This document shows positions 1 to 8,167 of a DNA stretch of 20,300 nt, in pieces. The notes under the pieces are model-generated. The model was not told where the DNA came from. It searched no databases and saw nothing but the letters and a program-made list of their open reading frames with translations. Both the position numbers and the translations under genes were made by a program. Numbering within the stretch: the first letter of the stretch is position 1; every line of letters starts with the position of its first letter. The stretch is from Isoetes engelmannii (lineage: Eukaryota > Streptophyta > Lycopodiopsida > Isoetales > Isoetaceae), in NCBI GenBank assembly GCA_011763485.2, contig JAANSK020285490.1:1-20300 (forward strand), in the 5' to 3' direction.

Positions 1-621
1 CCTCCGGCAGCCTTGCCTGCGGGCTTGCCACTATCCTCCTACCCGGAGTATGTTGATCCTTGGAGTGACATGACACTAGACAATGACGAGGCAGTGGATG
101 CGTTGATAGATCCCTATCTCACGCCCTGCCATATGGTAAACACAGTCGATCTCTTGCATGATGAAGATCTGGAGCCCCTCCTTTCCACGGAGACAAGTGC
201 TCCGGTTCCCCCTTCTTCGGACGTGGAGCCCCTCCTTTCCACTAAGATAAGAGCCCCCGTCATTGAGCCCACCACTGTGGAGGCCTCTGATGATACGCCT
301 CCCTCAAAGGACACTACGGAAGTTCGACCCCCTTTGTTCTTTCACACGGCCAGCGCTGAGCCGCCAGTGGTAGTGTCTCCACTGGCTCACACTGTTATTG
401 AGAATGATGTAGTTCCCCACATTCAAACCCCTGAAGTCAAAATTGTGGATCTTGGCACTAAGCAACCTATCTGCATTGCTGTTGCACTCCCCGAGTTGTA
501 TGGAGCTGAGCAATTGCTCTTTTTCAGAAGTTCAAGCATATTTTTGCCTGGAGCTATAAGGATTTGCATGGTATTAAGAAGGAGCTAGGGGAACTTACTA
601 CTCCCACTAAGCCCAATCTAG
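1..621 (+). pseudogene. Pol linker upstream of reverse transcriptase (remnant)
   Basis: An open frame to 588 encodes an acidic, Pro/Thr/Ser-rich stretch, as expected between protease and reverse transcriptase. It contains a duplicated segment with the core EPLLST, about 19 codons apart. Near its end comes VKIVDLGT, typical of the segment just before plant Ty3 reverse transcriptase. The frame then shifts at a run of five T (520-524): the expected KFKHIFAWSYKDL continues in frame 3 from 528, while frame 1 reads into TAG at 586-588. A second TAG in frame 1 (619-621) lies just before the recovered RT amino end. No protease DTG/DSG motif is seen, so protease must lie further upstream. Confidence 0.6.
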
Positions 622-1478
622 CAACGACAGTACAGGCTCAACCCAAATTACAGTGACCGCGTGAAAGCAGAAATCGATAAGCTTTTAGAAGCTGGCTTGA
701 TTTACGAGGTCAAACATTCAGAATGGGTGAGCCCAACTGTTATTGCATTGAAGCATAATGGCAATATCCGCGTCTGTGTGGAGCGTGATCACTTTTCGCT
801 CCCCTTCACTGACCAGGTTTTGAAAGCAGTAGCAGGACATGAGATGTATTCCTTTATGGATGGCTTTTCGGGATACAATCAGATCTCTATCAAGCCTGAG
901 GATCAGTTGAAGACTACTTTCACCACGCCCTGGGGCACTTTTGCCTACAAAGTGGTGCCGTTTGGGTTGTCCAATTCTCCGTCCACGTTTCAACGCATCA
1001 TGCTATCAGTTTTCCAGGACTTCATGAAGAGTGATCTTTTTGCAGATTTTCCAGGACGATTTCTCTGCTTATAGCACTATGGACTCTCATCTTGATAAGT
1101 TGGAATTGGTCTTCAAGAAGTGTGATGAATCAGGTATCAGCCTCAATCCCGAGAAATGCACGTTTTGTGTCACTTCTGGTGTGCTTCTAGGGCACGTTGT
1201 GAGCCGTCATGGCATTACCACTGATCCGGCCAAGATCAGTTGCGTTCTCAAGGCTCAAGTTCCAACCAATATCAAGGAGACTCGATCTTTTTTGGGCAAG
1301 GTAAACTATTATTCCACTTTTATTCCTGGGCTTATAGCGAAAACTGACCCAATTCACAAGCTCACTGGGGATGAGTCCAACTGGGCGTGGACTCCCCAGG
1401 CTGATGCTGCTTTCAAGGAGTTAAAGATATTGCTGACACAGGCCCCCGGGCTTGTTCCCCCTCAGTGGGACAAGCCCT
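622..1478 (+). pseudogene. Ty3/gypsy reverse transcriptase (broken)
   Basis: This domain would copy element RNA into cDNA inside virus-like particles. Frame 1 gives QYRLNPNY followed by the RT amino end from 622. The first catalytic Asp is in MDGFSGYNQI (Asp codon 859-861). About ten residues are missing between RVCVE and DHFSLPF near 785, where plant RTs have a Y-R-x-L-N stretch; the deletion is in frame. A frameshift near 1030-1041, around a T5 run, moves the frame from 1 to 2. The active-site Asp pair follows at 1055-1060 in FQDD, where FLDD or YVDD is usual. SLNPEKCTF, LLGHVVS and FLGKVNYY are the typical distal RT and connection motifs. The family call is secure; the gene is not functional. 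Confidence 0.9.
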
Positions 1479-2075
1479 TTCATGTTCATGTCGATGTCTC
1501 TGGCTTTGCCATCGGTGCTGTTCTCTCTGGAATACGAAAAAGGACTTGATCGTCCCATTCGGTTTGCAAGCAGGAAGCTGAATTCAGCTGAGAAGAATTA
1601 CTCTGCCACGGAACGTGAAGCCTTGGGACTCATTTTCTGTACCAAATGGTTCCGTCACTATCTTCTTGGCAGCCAGATCAAGTTCTTTGTGGGCCATCAA
1701 GCACTCCTGTACTTGATTAACAAGACCACACCAACTGGTCGAATTGCTCGTTGGGTGCTGCTCTTGCGGGAGTTTGTCCCTTTTGAGATCATCCACAAAC
1801 CTGGCAAATCCCATATAGTCCCTGATTATCTCTCACGGATCCACACTGATGACCCTTCTTCAGGAGTCTCGGATGCATTTCCGGATACACCATTGTTTCT
1901 AGTCACGGCCACGCCTCACTGGTTTCATGACTATGAGCAATACTTATTGATGGGCGCACTACCTGTGGAAGATTCCACCCTCTCCCAGGGAAAGCTCAAG
2001 GCACGCCGTCAACAGTTCCTAAGAGAAGTTAGGGGACGACACCATGATTTCTGGACATCTCTACAAACGCGGTAA
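1479..2075 (+). pseudogene. Ty3/gypsy RNase H and linker to integrase (broken)
   Basis: This domain degrades the RNA strand of the RNA/DNA hybrid. It begins in frame 2 with FHVHVDVSGFAIGAVLS, whose VD holds the first acidic residue. A frameshift near 1515-1525 then moves the sequence to frame 3, where FASRKLN, NYSATEREALGL (conserved Glu) and WFRHYLLG follow. The third acidic position, normally Asp in an F-x-x-D-H-x-x-L motif, is Gly in FFVGHQAL (GGC at 1692-1694). That would remove a metal ligand even if the frame were intact. IHKPGKSHIVPDYLSRI marks the domain end, followed by a tether of about 75 residues ending at TAA 2073-2075. The integrase resumes in frame 1 from about 2040. Confidence 0.88.
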
Positions 2076-3231
2076 GGTTTTGAGACGTTGTGTTCTCCCT
2101 CATGAGATTCCAGACATTGTGAAGCAAGCACACGAAGGACTTGGCAGTGGACACTTTGCTGGAGATGCCACGGCCAGAAAAATCTTGCTTGCAGGATATT
2201 ATTGGCCCACTCTCTTCAAGGATGCTCACGCTCGCCTGCACATGTGATGTTTGTCAAAGGGTAGGAAGACCCACGGCACGGGCCGCTTTGCCCTTAACTC
2301 CTGTCGCCACGCCCATTCCCTTCAGCAAATGGGGAATGGATTTTATTGGTCCTATTGATCCTCCCGCCACTGGCTCACGGGCACGGTATATTCTGGTTCT
2401 CACTGATTATGCCACTAAATGGGCTGAGGCTTGTGCACTGCCTGATAACACGGCAGCGAGCACGGCACGTGTCTTGTATACACAGATCATCATACGGTTT
2501 GGGTTACCCACGGAGTTAGTTAGTGACCGTGGAGTGCATTTTGTTAACAACACTATCAAAGAGCTCACTGACTACCTTCAGATCCATCACCGAAAAAGAA
2601 CGCCCTATTATCCTCAAGGAAATGGTCTTGCTAAAAGCACTAACAAGACACTGCTGAATATTTTAAAGAAGATATGTGATGCATCCAGGAAAGATTGACA
2701 CGAGAAATTACCCACTATGTTATGGGCATATAACACTACGTACAAGATATCCACTGGACAGACTCCTTTTCGCCTGGTGTATGGTCAAGAGGCACTAATG
2801 CCGTTTGAGTATGTGTTACCATCACTCAAGTTTCAGATGGCCACGATCCCTGACCCTCCTGCAGCACTCAAGGAACGAGTTTTCCAACTGAAAAAATTGA
2901 ATGAGTTAAGGCGTGATGCCTACCACCGAGTTCTTACGGGCAAACAACTAACTAAACGTTGGCATGATGACAAATTGCTCAAGAAAAAGTTTCACAAAGG
3001 TTAGAGCTTTATGATTCCCGATACAAGAATCATCCAGGGAAGTTAAAGTTTCGGTGGCTAGGACCATATCAGATTGATGAACTTGTGAAACCTGGTGTTT
3101 TCCAGTTAAGTGAATTAGATGGAACTCCATTGCCTTCACTTGTTAATGGGTTTCGATTAAAGCCATTCAGAACAAAGGACAATCTCAACAAAGATGACAG
3201 CTCTGATACAGATTCACAAGAAGACACATAG
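2040..3231 (+). pseudogene. Ty3/gypsy integrase (broken, catalytic Glu replaced)
   Basis: Integrase would insert the cDNA into the host genome. HLYKRGKVLRRCV opens the domain in frame 1; the zinc-binding HHCC module follows as HEGLGSGHFAG and GYYWPTLFKDAH, with C-D-V-C reached after a shift to frame 2 near 2235. The core has Asp in GMDFIGP (2339-2341) and Asp in SDRGVHF (2525-2527). The third catalytic residue, expected 35 residues later, is Lys (AAA, 2633-2635) in NGLAKSTNKT, where Glu is required. A TGA at 2696-2698 stands where plant relatives usually have Trp; the same frame continues with TMLWAYNTT and TPFRLVYGQEALMP. Another shift near 2998-3001 moves to frame 1, giving LYDSRYKNHPGKLKFRW and a LGPYQI (GPY-like) module. 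The end is TAG at 3229-3231. Confidence 0.9.
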
Positions 3232-3332
3232 AAGTTTTCAAAAACTCTGGTTTTTATATTATCGTGCAAAAAAAAAGCTTACATACACAAAAAGTTTCTA
3301 CATAGCGCTATCTATTTACAATATGTACAAGA

Positions 3333-3665
3333 TCAGGCGTTCCACTTCCATTCACGAACCACCCCGGAGGAGCCGGTTTCCTTCCATTTATCATATTCCC
3401 CCGCATGAAGGTCATGGTGAGGAGACATTGCTACCCGCAGGATGTTGTACATCCCACTCCGCCAGTCATAGTCCAGGTGCAGAATCACTTCGATCGACAT
3501 TCCCCTTTCGTCTTCCGGATCATCCAGACGGCCTGCAAGCCATCCATCCATGGGAATGCCCCGGTTCTTCAACCGGAACAGATCCATCCAGTCCATCTTG
3601 CAGGTTAACCACTCCATGCAGAACAATGGCTGGGTGGTAGCACAAGTATTTACTCTGACGGACAT
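3333..3665 (-). CDS. Antisense accessory ORF of the retrotransposon, unknown function
   Basis: An uninterrupted 110-codon frame runs antisense to the element, between the end of pol and the long sense ORF. I start it at ATG 3663-3665, the first ATG about 85 bases downstream of a TATAAAAG box; the frame is open 22 codons further upstream without an ATG. The product is rich in Trp, Met and acidic residues, with segments such as MEWLTCKMDWMDLF, GIPMDGWLAGRLDDPEDE and MSIEVILHLDYDW. Codons are GC-rich at third positions. I see no signal peptide, membrane span or domain I can name. Antisense ORFs at this position are known in plant Tat/Ogre-type elements, so it may be such an ORF; a captured host fragment is the alternative. 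Being open beside a wrecked pol is notable. Confidence 0.5.
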   Translation of the reverse strand: MSVRVNTCATTQPLFCMEWLTCKMDWMDLFRLKNRGIPMDGWLAGRLDDPEDERGMSIEVILHLDYDWRSGMYNILRVAMSPHHDLHAGEYDKWKETGSSGVVREWKWNA

Positions 3666-3748
3666 CCCTCCGCAAGGACAGCAGCAAAGAAGCAGCAGGT
3701 GCAGGAAGAAGCTTGGCGAACTGGTGCTCAACCGATCCTAACTCTTGC

Positions 3749-3756
3749 CTTTTATA
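3749..3756 (-). promoter_or_regulatory. TATA box for the antisense ORF
   Basis: On the minus strand this reads TATAAAAG, preceded by C, a very good plant TATA box. The expected start of transcription, about 30 bases downstream, falls near 3720. That leaves a leader of about 55 bases before the ATG at 3663-3665. Position and match are seen; use of the promoter is inferred. Confidence 0.5.
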
Positions 3757-4196
3757 GCCTCACCGAATGACAAACTGGCTAGCGCAGCCGCGTGTTTAAT
3801 TATGGGAATATTCAGTGGCATCTGCCACCCTTTGCAGATATTTCTGTACTCCGCAGCAAATCTACAGCATATTACTTCTCACTTTATCGAGTTGCCTTTC
3901 TTAATTGCGTCTGGAGACGTCTTTTCGTACCAGTAATTCTCATTATTACGGCTTGGCCTTCACGCCAGAGCATCCTCACCGTTGGATCAACGTATCTCAG
4001 CCGTTCGAGTTTTAACCTCTTTTACACCCGTTAAGGCATGTAGCCCCAAACGCCAATGGCTGGATCTTTGCCATCTGGCAACACTGAAGGGTCGTGATTC
4101 CTCGGCTGGAGACATTATAAGAACCCATTTGCCAAAAGGCGGGAACTCTATTGTCTCTTTCGTCTCTCCGTTTGCGCTCCTTAATCTTCTTCGTCT
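3757..4196. promoter_or_regulatory. Divergent intergenic promoter region inside the element
   Basis: This 440-base non-coding stretch separates the antisense ORF from the sense ORF. At 4115-4120 the + strand reads TTATAA (in CATTATAAGAACC), a TATA box about 80 bases before the first ATG at 4197. The stretch 4147-4195 is rich in C and T (CTCT, TCTTTCGTCTCTCC), resembling the Y patch and leader of plant genes. The opposite edge carries the antisense TATA box. A short perfect hairpin, GTGGCA-TC-TGCCAC, lies at 3815-3828. Together these suggest a bidirectional promoter; this is inferred from layout alone. Confidence 0.4.
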
Positions 4197-7100
4197 ATGG
4201 TTCTTCTCAGATCCTCAGCTATGGCCTCTTCCAGTCGCCAAATCTCTTTTCTGGCTCGTACACCATCGGAGTTGGAAGGCCTAGTCTTTGCCACTGCCAC
4301 TCCTTCGGATACGCTCATACAGTCTGACTTAAATTTGCTAGAACGCTTACAGCTCTCCGCAATTGTTGCCTTGGAGGATCCTGTATTGCATAAGGAGCAG
4401 ATCTGCGAGTTCATTGCCTGTCTCTCCTACCAAGGTGAATGCATTTCAACTGTTGTTTTCTGGTAAGGTTATGCATATTTCTAAGGCTACCTTACGCCAA
4501 ATTTTCAAGTTACCTGAATGTTCTGAGGGCATTGGTTACCATGTTTTGGAGAAGTATGATATCACTCTGTTTCAGGTTGCCCCATACTCCCCAACCATGA
4601 AGCTCACTACGCTTACTGGCCCTAATCCAGGGTTCGTTAAGTTTTTATGGAGACATTTTTTGGGACAACCAACTTCCAATACTAGCATCAACAGGTTTGT
4701 TTATAATCTTGCACAGGTTGCTATTCATACTCAGTTTTCCATTGATTGGGCAGACATCCTGATGCACAAGATCCTTGAAATTGTTAAGGATCTCCGAAAA
4801 AATCCTTTTCAGAAGAAGATGGTATCTATTGCTGGCCACTTCCAGCATATCGTAAACTTTTATGTTCCCCCACAGGAGCCAGCTCATGATCAGCTCTCAA
4901 TTTCTCAGTCCCGTACTTCAATCCCTCACCAGATTGGAGCCCTTGATGGTATCGACAATGAAGAAGTTTACTCAGGTGGGCCCTTACCTCCTCCAGTGGT
5001 GCCTTCTGCGGCAGCAACTGCTGCCCCGGTAATGCCTGTAGTGCCTGCTCCGGCACGGCCCACTCCAGTCCCTCAAGTCATTCATGTGCCATCTGATGCT
5101 GACCAACGCCAACCTTCTGAGGTGGCTGAACAGCAGCACTCTTCGGACTCACGGAACCGCCACGGTGCAGCCTCAGTGCAACTTGCCCGTGCTGCCATAT
5201 ACACTTTTCAATAGTTCTGCCAAAGCTTTGTTGTGGACCTTCCTGACCACTGCAAGCAACTACTTGCTAGTGTCACTAAGGATTTAGAGGAAGCTGATTC
5301 AAAGCTAAGAGACTTTACAGAACTTCGTGCCACTCTGGCTAGAGTTCAAGAGTCAGATCAACGGAACCACACACAGGTTCTTGCTCTCGGTGAGGAACTG
5401 AAGGTTTCTACAGAGGCTCAAGCACAACTCCAGTCCCAACTTGACACTGTTCAAGGTGAGAATGTGCGTCTTCAGGCCCACCTCACTACCCAGATGGAGT
5501 CCTTGCGCAGTGTACAAGACAGCTGGAATAAGGCACAGGAATCCCATCGAACACTTCAACAAGCTCACGCCCAGGCACTACAAAAAGCCACTGCCTTGGA
5601 AATATAGCTTGGCCCTCTCCAAGCCCAAGTTGAACTATTGCAAGGACAAATGCAGGCACTCGAGATTTCAAAGGCAGCTGTTGAAGCTGAGCTTGCTCAA
5701 CGAAAACAGGCCACGCCCACGGTGTCACTGGCTGGAACCTCTCACCGAGGTAGCTCCCAGCGTTATAAAAAGGCCTTAGAAGATAAGGATCGTAGGATTC
5801 TTACTCTTCTAAATAAACAGAAAGATTTGCAGCAGTATGGTGAACAGAACGAAATTCTTGCTGCTAAGTATTACGAGGTAGCTATACAAATACCTCAAGA
5901 TTTCCCTGTTCCTGGTTCTTACCAGGATTATGTTCTCTCCCGTAAGCACTTGTTTTTGCTTACGTGGCTTTCACATGGTGGTGATATTAGTGGCGCCCTA
6001 CAAACTGAAGATATCTTGCGCCTGTGGCCGGAACTCTCAACTGAACACAAGGGTACACTCACTGCCTTGATTTTTTATGGCCACCTGGCCCCACAAGATG
6101 AAGATGCTTTTATCTTCCGTGTTGTAGCTCCACTGGCATATGTGATGCGTGATTTCTATCTGGGCTATCACTCTCAGAGATTCACTGCCACTAATCCCCA
6201 AGATATTCCACCACAGAGGGAGCCCGTCATGCCCCTTGATACGAAGAATAATTGTCTCCAGAATCCTGATCAGGTTGCTCTGTTGACAATCCAGTACATG
6301 CCTGAACTGGCAAGAGAACTGGAACTTTGGATTTCCGAAATGGTGCAAGAGATCACAATTTATATGAATAACCCATCTGGGTTGGGTTTTGCCCCGTTGT
6401 ATCTTCAGTATGTGGGCAATTTTAAGATGTTGTAGAAGTTTTTGCAAGAACAAACTCCACCCACTAAATGGGAGCCATCACATGTTCAATCCTTAATGGC
6501 CCCTTCAGAGTTAGAAAATCTGCGGCGCCAAATCACAGACGACGTTTTGGCCATTTATGATGATGCCACCAAGGCTGCTTGGGTGAATAATGTCAGATTT
6601 GAAGCAAGCACATATGAGGAACTTGGTGCTCCTTCACTCCCGCTCACTGTTCATGCAGATTGGCACATAAGTATTTGGACAGATACACTCAATGAGCATG
6701 CCAATTGGACACCACTCAGCATTAGTTCTGATATCCGATGGGATCCCCATTTTGTACGCAGGTACGCTTGGGAAGAAAATCCTGATCTTGATACGACCAA
6801 TAACTGGGTATACATGTCAAATTCCAGAGGTTGGAAGACCACGGCCAATGCCATTTATGGCCTTAATCTGTTCATGGACCGTGCCAAAACTAGTCCAGAT
6901 CCCTCCATTCATCGTCAAGCAGGATATTGTGCAGTTCTGGTGAAACTCCTAGAATGTGCTACTGCACGGGACCGTGCTATTTTCTACTGCAACCCAAATG
7001 CAGATTGCAGAACCTTTGGTCTGGGCATCTCCTTGATGTTTGAATGTGCCTATGCAGATATACTAGTCCATCAAGGCTTTGCGGAGTTTATCACAAATTC

Positions 7101-7314
7101 ATTCCTGCACTATGGTCGCAGACAGCTTGGAGAATTCACCCCTGAGGCCATCGCCTATAAAGCCAATGTGGCCCTTGAACACTCCAATAATTCTCATCCT
7201 CACAGCAATTGCATCGTCCTGCCAGATTTTTCCCCTAATGAGGTGTTACCTCCATTTTGTCCAAAGATCAAGTGTTTTTTGGTGGGGGGGAGTGTTGGCC
7301 GATCGACCGTGTAG
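4197..7314 (+). pseudogene. Long extra ORF downstream of pol, about 1,000 codons, broken
   Basis: The frame opens at ATG 4197 (a second in-frame ATG at 4221 gives MASSSRQISF). It shifts from frame 3 to frame 1 at a short T run near 4457 and stays open to 7311 except for TAG at 5212, 5605 and 6433. Layout by codon from the start: a globular N domain (1-230; KVMHISKATLRQIFKLPE, VKFLWRHFLGQP), a Pro/Ala-rich linker (about 260-310), a long Gln/Glu-rich coiled coil (about 345-550), and a C-terminal globular domain of about 460 residues rich in Trp and Tyr (DADWHISIW-like and WVYMSNSRGWKTT segments). The N domain faintly recalls the plant transposon-associated 'Transposase_32' type; I do not rely on that. 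I do not recognise the C domain. The frame may end in the U3 of the LTR, at TAG 7312-7314. A structural or RNP protein of the element is possible. Confidence 0.65.
7281..7292 (+). other. Candidate polypurine tract
   Basis: GGTGGGGGGGAG, almost all purine, directly precedes TGTTGGCC. G-rich tracts of this shape next to a TG are the usual primer for plus-strand DNA synthesis at the 3' LTR of plant retrotransposons. The alternative is that the G run is simply coding sequence with an indel. Confidence 0.5.
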
Positions 7315-7338
7315 ATAAGACCACAGGCCTTTTAACTA

Positions 7339-7503
7339 TTACACAAGGAAGAGTCCAAGGACAAGGAAGTGGGCACGGGCACGTCCACTACGCCCGACCC
7401 CACTGAAAAGGGTAGCAAGAGGCACGGCAAGGACACTGCAGACACGCCCAAGGAGCCGCCCAAGTCATCCAAGAGGCATAGGCGTGATTCTCGGCCATCA
7501 TAG
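7339..7503 (+). pseudogene. Charged Lys/Arg-rich reading frame within the proposed U3
   Basis: A 54-codon open stretch in the same frame as the long ORF encodes a hydrophilic tail (EESKDKEVGTGTSTTPDPTE, then KGSKRHGKD and a basic SSKRHRRDSRPS end) before TAG 7501-7503. A protein-like bridge (CWPIDRVDKTTGLLTI) is readable in frame 3 between 7294 and 7341. It could be the true basic C-terminus of the long ORF, cut off by indels at the G7 run (7284-7290) and near 7340; the LTR would then start further right. The composition is seen; the link is inferred. Confidence 0.35.
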
Positions 7504-7606
7504 CTCCACCGCCTGCAGTTATGGCGCAGATCGTGGAGCATATTCCGTCAGCACAGATCACGGAGCAGTTAGCTCCGCACCATTATGGGCCTGAGGCCAT
7601 TTGTAC

Positions 7607-7615
7607 TATATATAA
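7607..7615 (+). promoter_or_regulatory. LTR TATA box
   Basis: TATATATAA in an AT-rich context, 120 bases upstream of the AATAAA signal. It would drive genomic RNA synthesis from the LTR, with R starting near 7640. Confidence 0.5.
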
Positions 7616-7727
7616 TATTTGAGGGCTAGTAGTTTAGACAAGTTAGCCCAATTTTGTGGTTGCTTCTTGTTCCAGCACTCTGCCTCAGTTGCGAGTCTGT
7701 TTTGTAGCACATTTGTGCCTTTTGATC

Positions 7728-7733
7728 AATAAA
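7728..7733 (+). terminator. Polyadenylation signal AATAAA of the LTR
   Basis: AATAAA in TCAATAAAGCGG, followed by a T/G-rich stretch (TTATGTTCGCAGTTTGTTG) that suits a downstream element. It would end the retrotransposon transcript. Confidence 0.5.
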
Positions 7734-7822
7734 GCGGATCGCCGATTGACTCACTTATGTTCGCAGTTTGTTGCCTTCCCGCTTTCTAGTTTGCTTAGCT
7801 TGTATCAAAATCCCGCGTGACA

Positions 7823-8167
7823 ACCCCTTCGACAGGAGTTGCTGTTTGGCGCAATAGTCCTCACAGAGTTCTGCCTCTCAGTAGTTCCCGGACCCAGACC
7901 CCAAACAGCAGTTTCCTAATTGAGAGTACTAAGGCTGATGTGAATATGGTTGTAGTCGCAAGAACTTCTACTGAATCAGATGATGAGTTCTTTGACAACA
8001 TTTCTTTGGAGGAGCTTGCTGGACAGAATGTTAGATTGAGGAGAGTTTTCAACCTAAATGTTGATATTGGTTCTACCAATATCTCAGGTGGCAGCTTTAA
8101 CAATTGTATAATTCTTCCTGGTGGGGGCAGTTTCAATTTGGGGGAGCTTGTGAAGAAGATCATTTGA
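7823..8167 (+). CDS. Orphan C-terminal reading frame next to the LTR, unknown
   Basis: An open frame runs from the LTR edge to TGA 8165-8167, about 115 codons. The first part is Ser/Arg-rich and may not be coding. From about 7908 it looks like real protein: an acidic stretch (TESDDEFFDNISLEELAGQN), then RRVFNLNVDIG, NISGGSFNNCIILPGGGSFN and LGELVKKII at the end. I do not recognise a family. An AG at 7907 could be a splice acceptor, so this may be the last exon of a gene whose upstream part is beyond the retroelement. It may equally be part of an older mobile element. The stretch after TGA reads like a 3' UTR. No start codon is assigned. Confidence 0.35.
   Translation, partial: TPSTGVAVWRNSPHRVLPLSSSRTQTPNSSFLIESTKADVNMVVVARTSTESDDEFFDNISLEELAGQNVRLRRVFNLNVDIGSTNISGGSFNNCIILPGGGSFNLGELVKKII

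Larger units (their letters stand above)
1..7822 (+). mobile_element. Partial, decayed Ty3/gypsy LTR retrotransposon with extra 3' genes
   Basis: This is the 3' portion of a Ty3/gypsy element. The pol domains occur in the order reverse transcriptase, RNase H, integrase, which separates Ty3/gypsy from Ty1/copia. The integrase ends in a GPY-like module and I see no chromodomain, so a non-chromovirus plant lineage is likely. After pol come an antisense ORF, a divergent promoter region, a long sense ORF, a polypurine tract and a candidate 3' LTR. Extra sense or antisense ORFs between pol and the 3' LTR are known in the plant Tat/Ogre group; I infer a similar lineage here without proof. The 5' LTR, primer site, gag and protease lie upstream of the window. 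Pol is dead: it has frameshifts, a stop and catalytic substitutions. Confidence 0.85.
7293..7822 (+). repeat. Candidate 3' LTR (530 bp)
   Basis: The proposed LTR starts TGTTGG right after the polypurine tract and ends GCGTGACA, giving the usual TG...CA ends. Inside are a TATA box (TATATATAA, 7607-7615) and, 120 bases on, AATAAA (7728-7733), an arrangement expected for U3-R-U5 and not for an ordinary gene end. The right edge is followed by ACCCC, a possible target duplication whose partner is outside the window. The left edge is the weaker one, because a protein-like frame runs through 7339-7503. Without the 5' LTR the borders cannot be confirmed. Confidence 0.5.

Noticed and set aside
3194-3640. 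Sense-strand continuation of pol through the antisense ORF region
   Set aside because: Pol ends at 3229-3231 in frame 1; the other sense frame is Pro/Ser/His-rich and looks like the shadow of the antisense frame.
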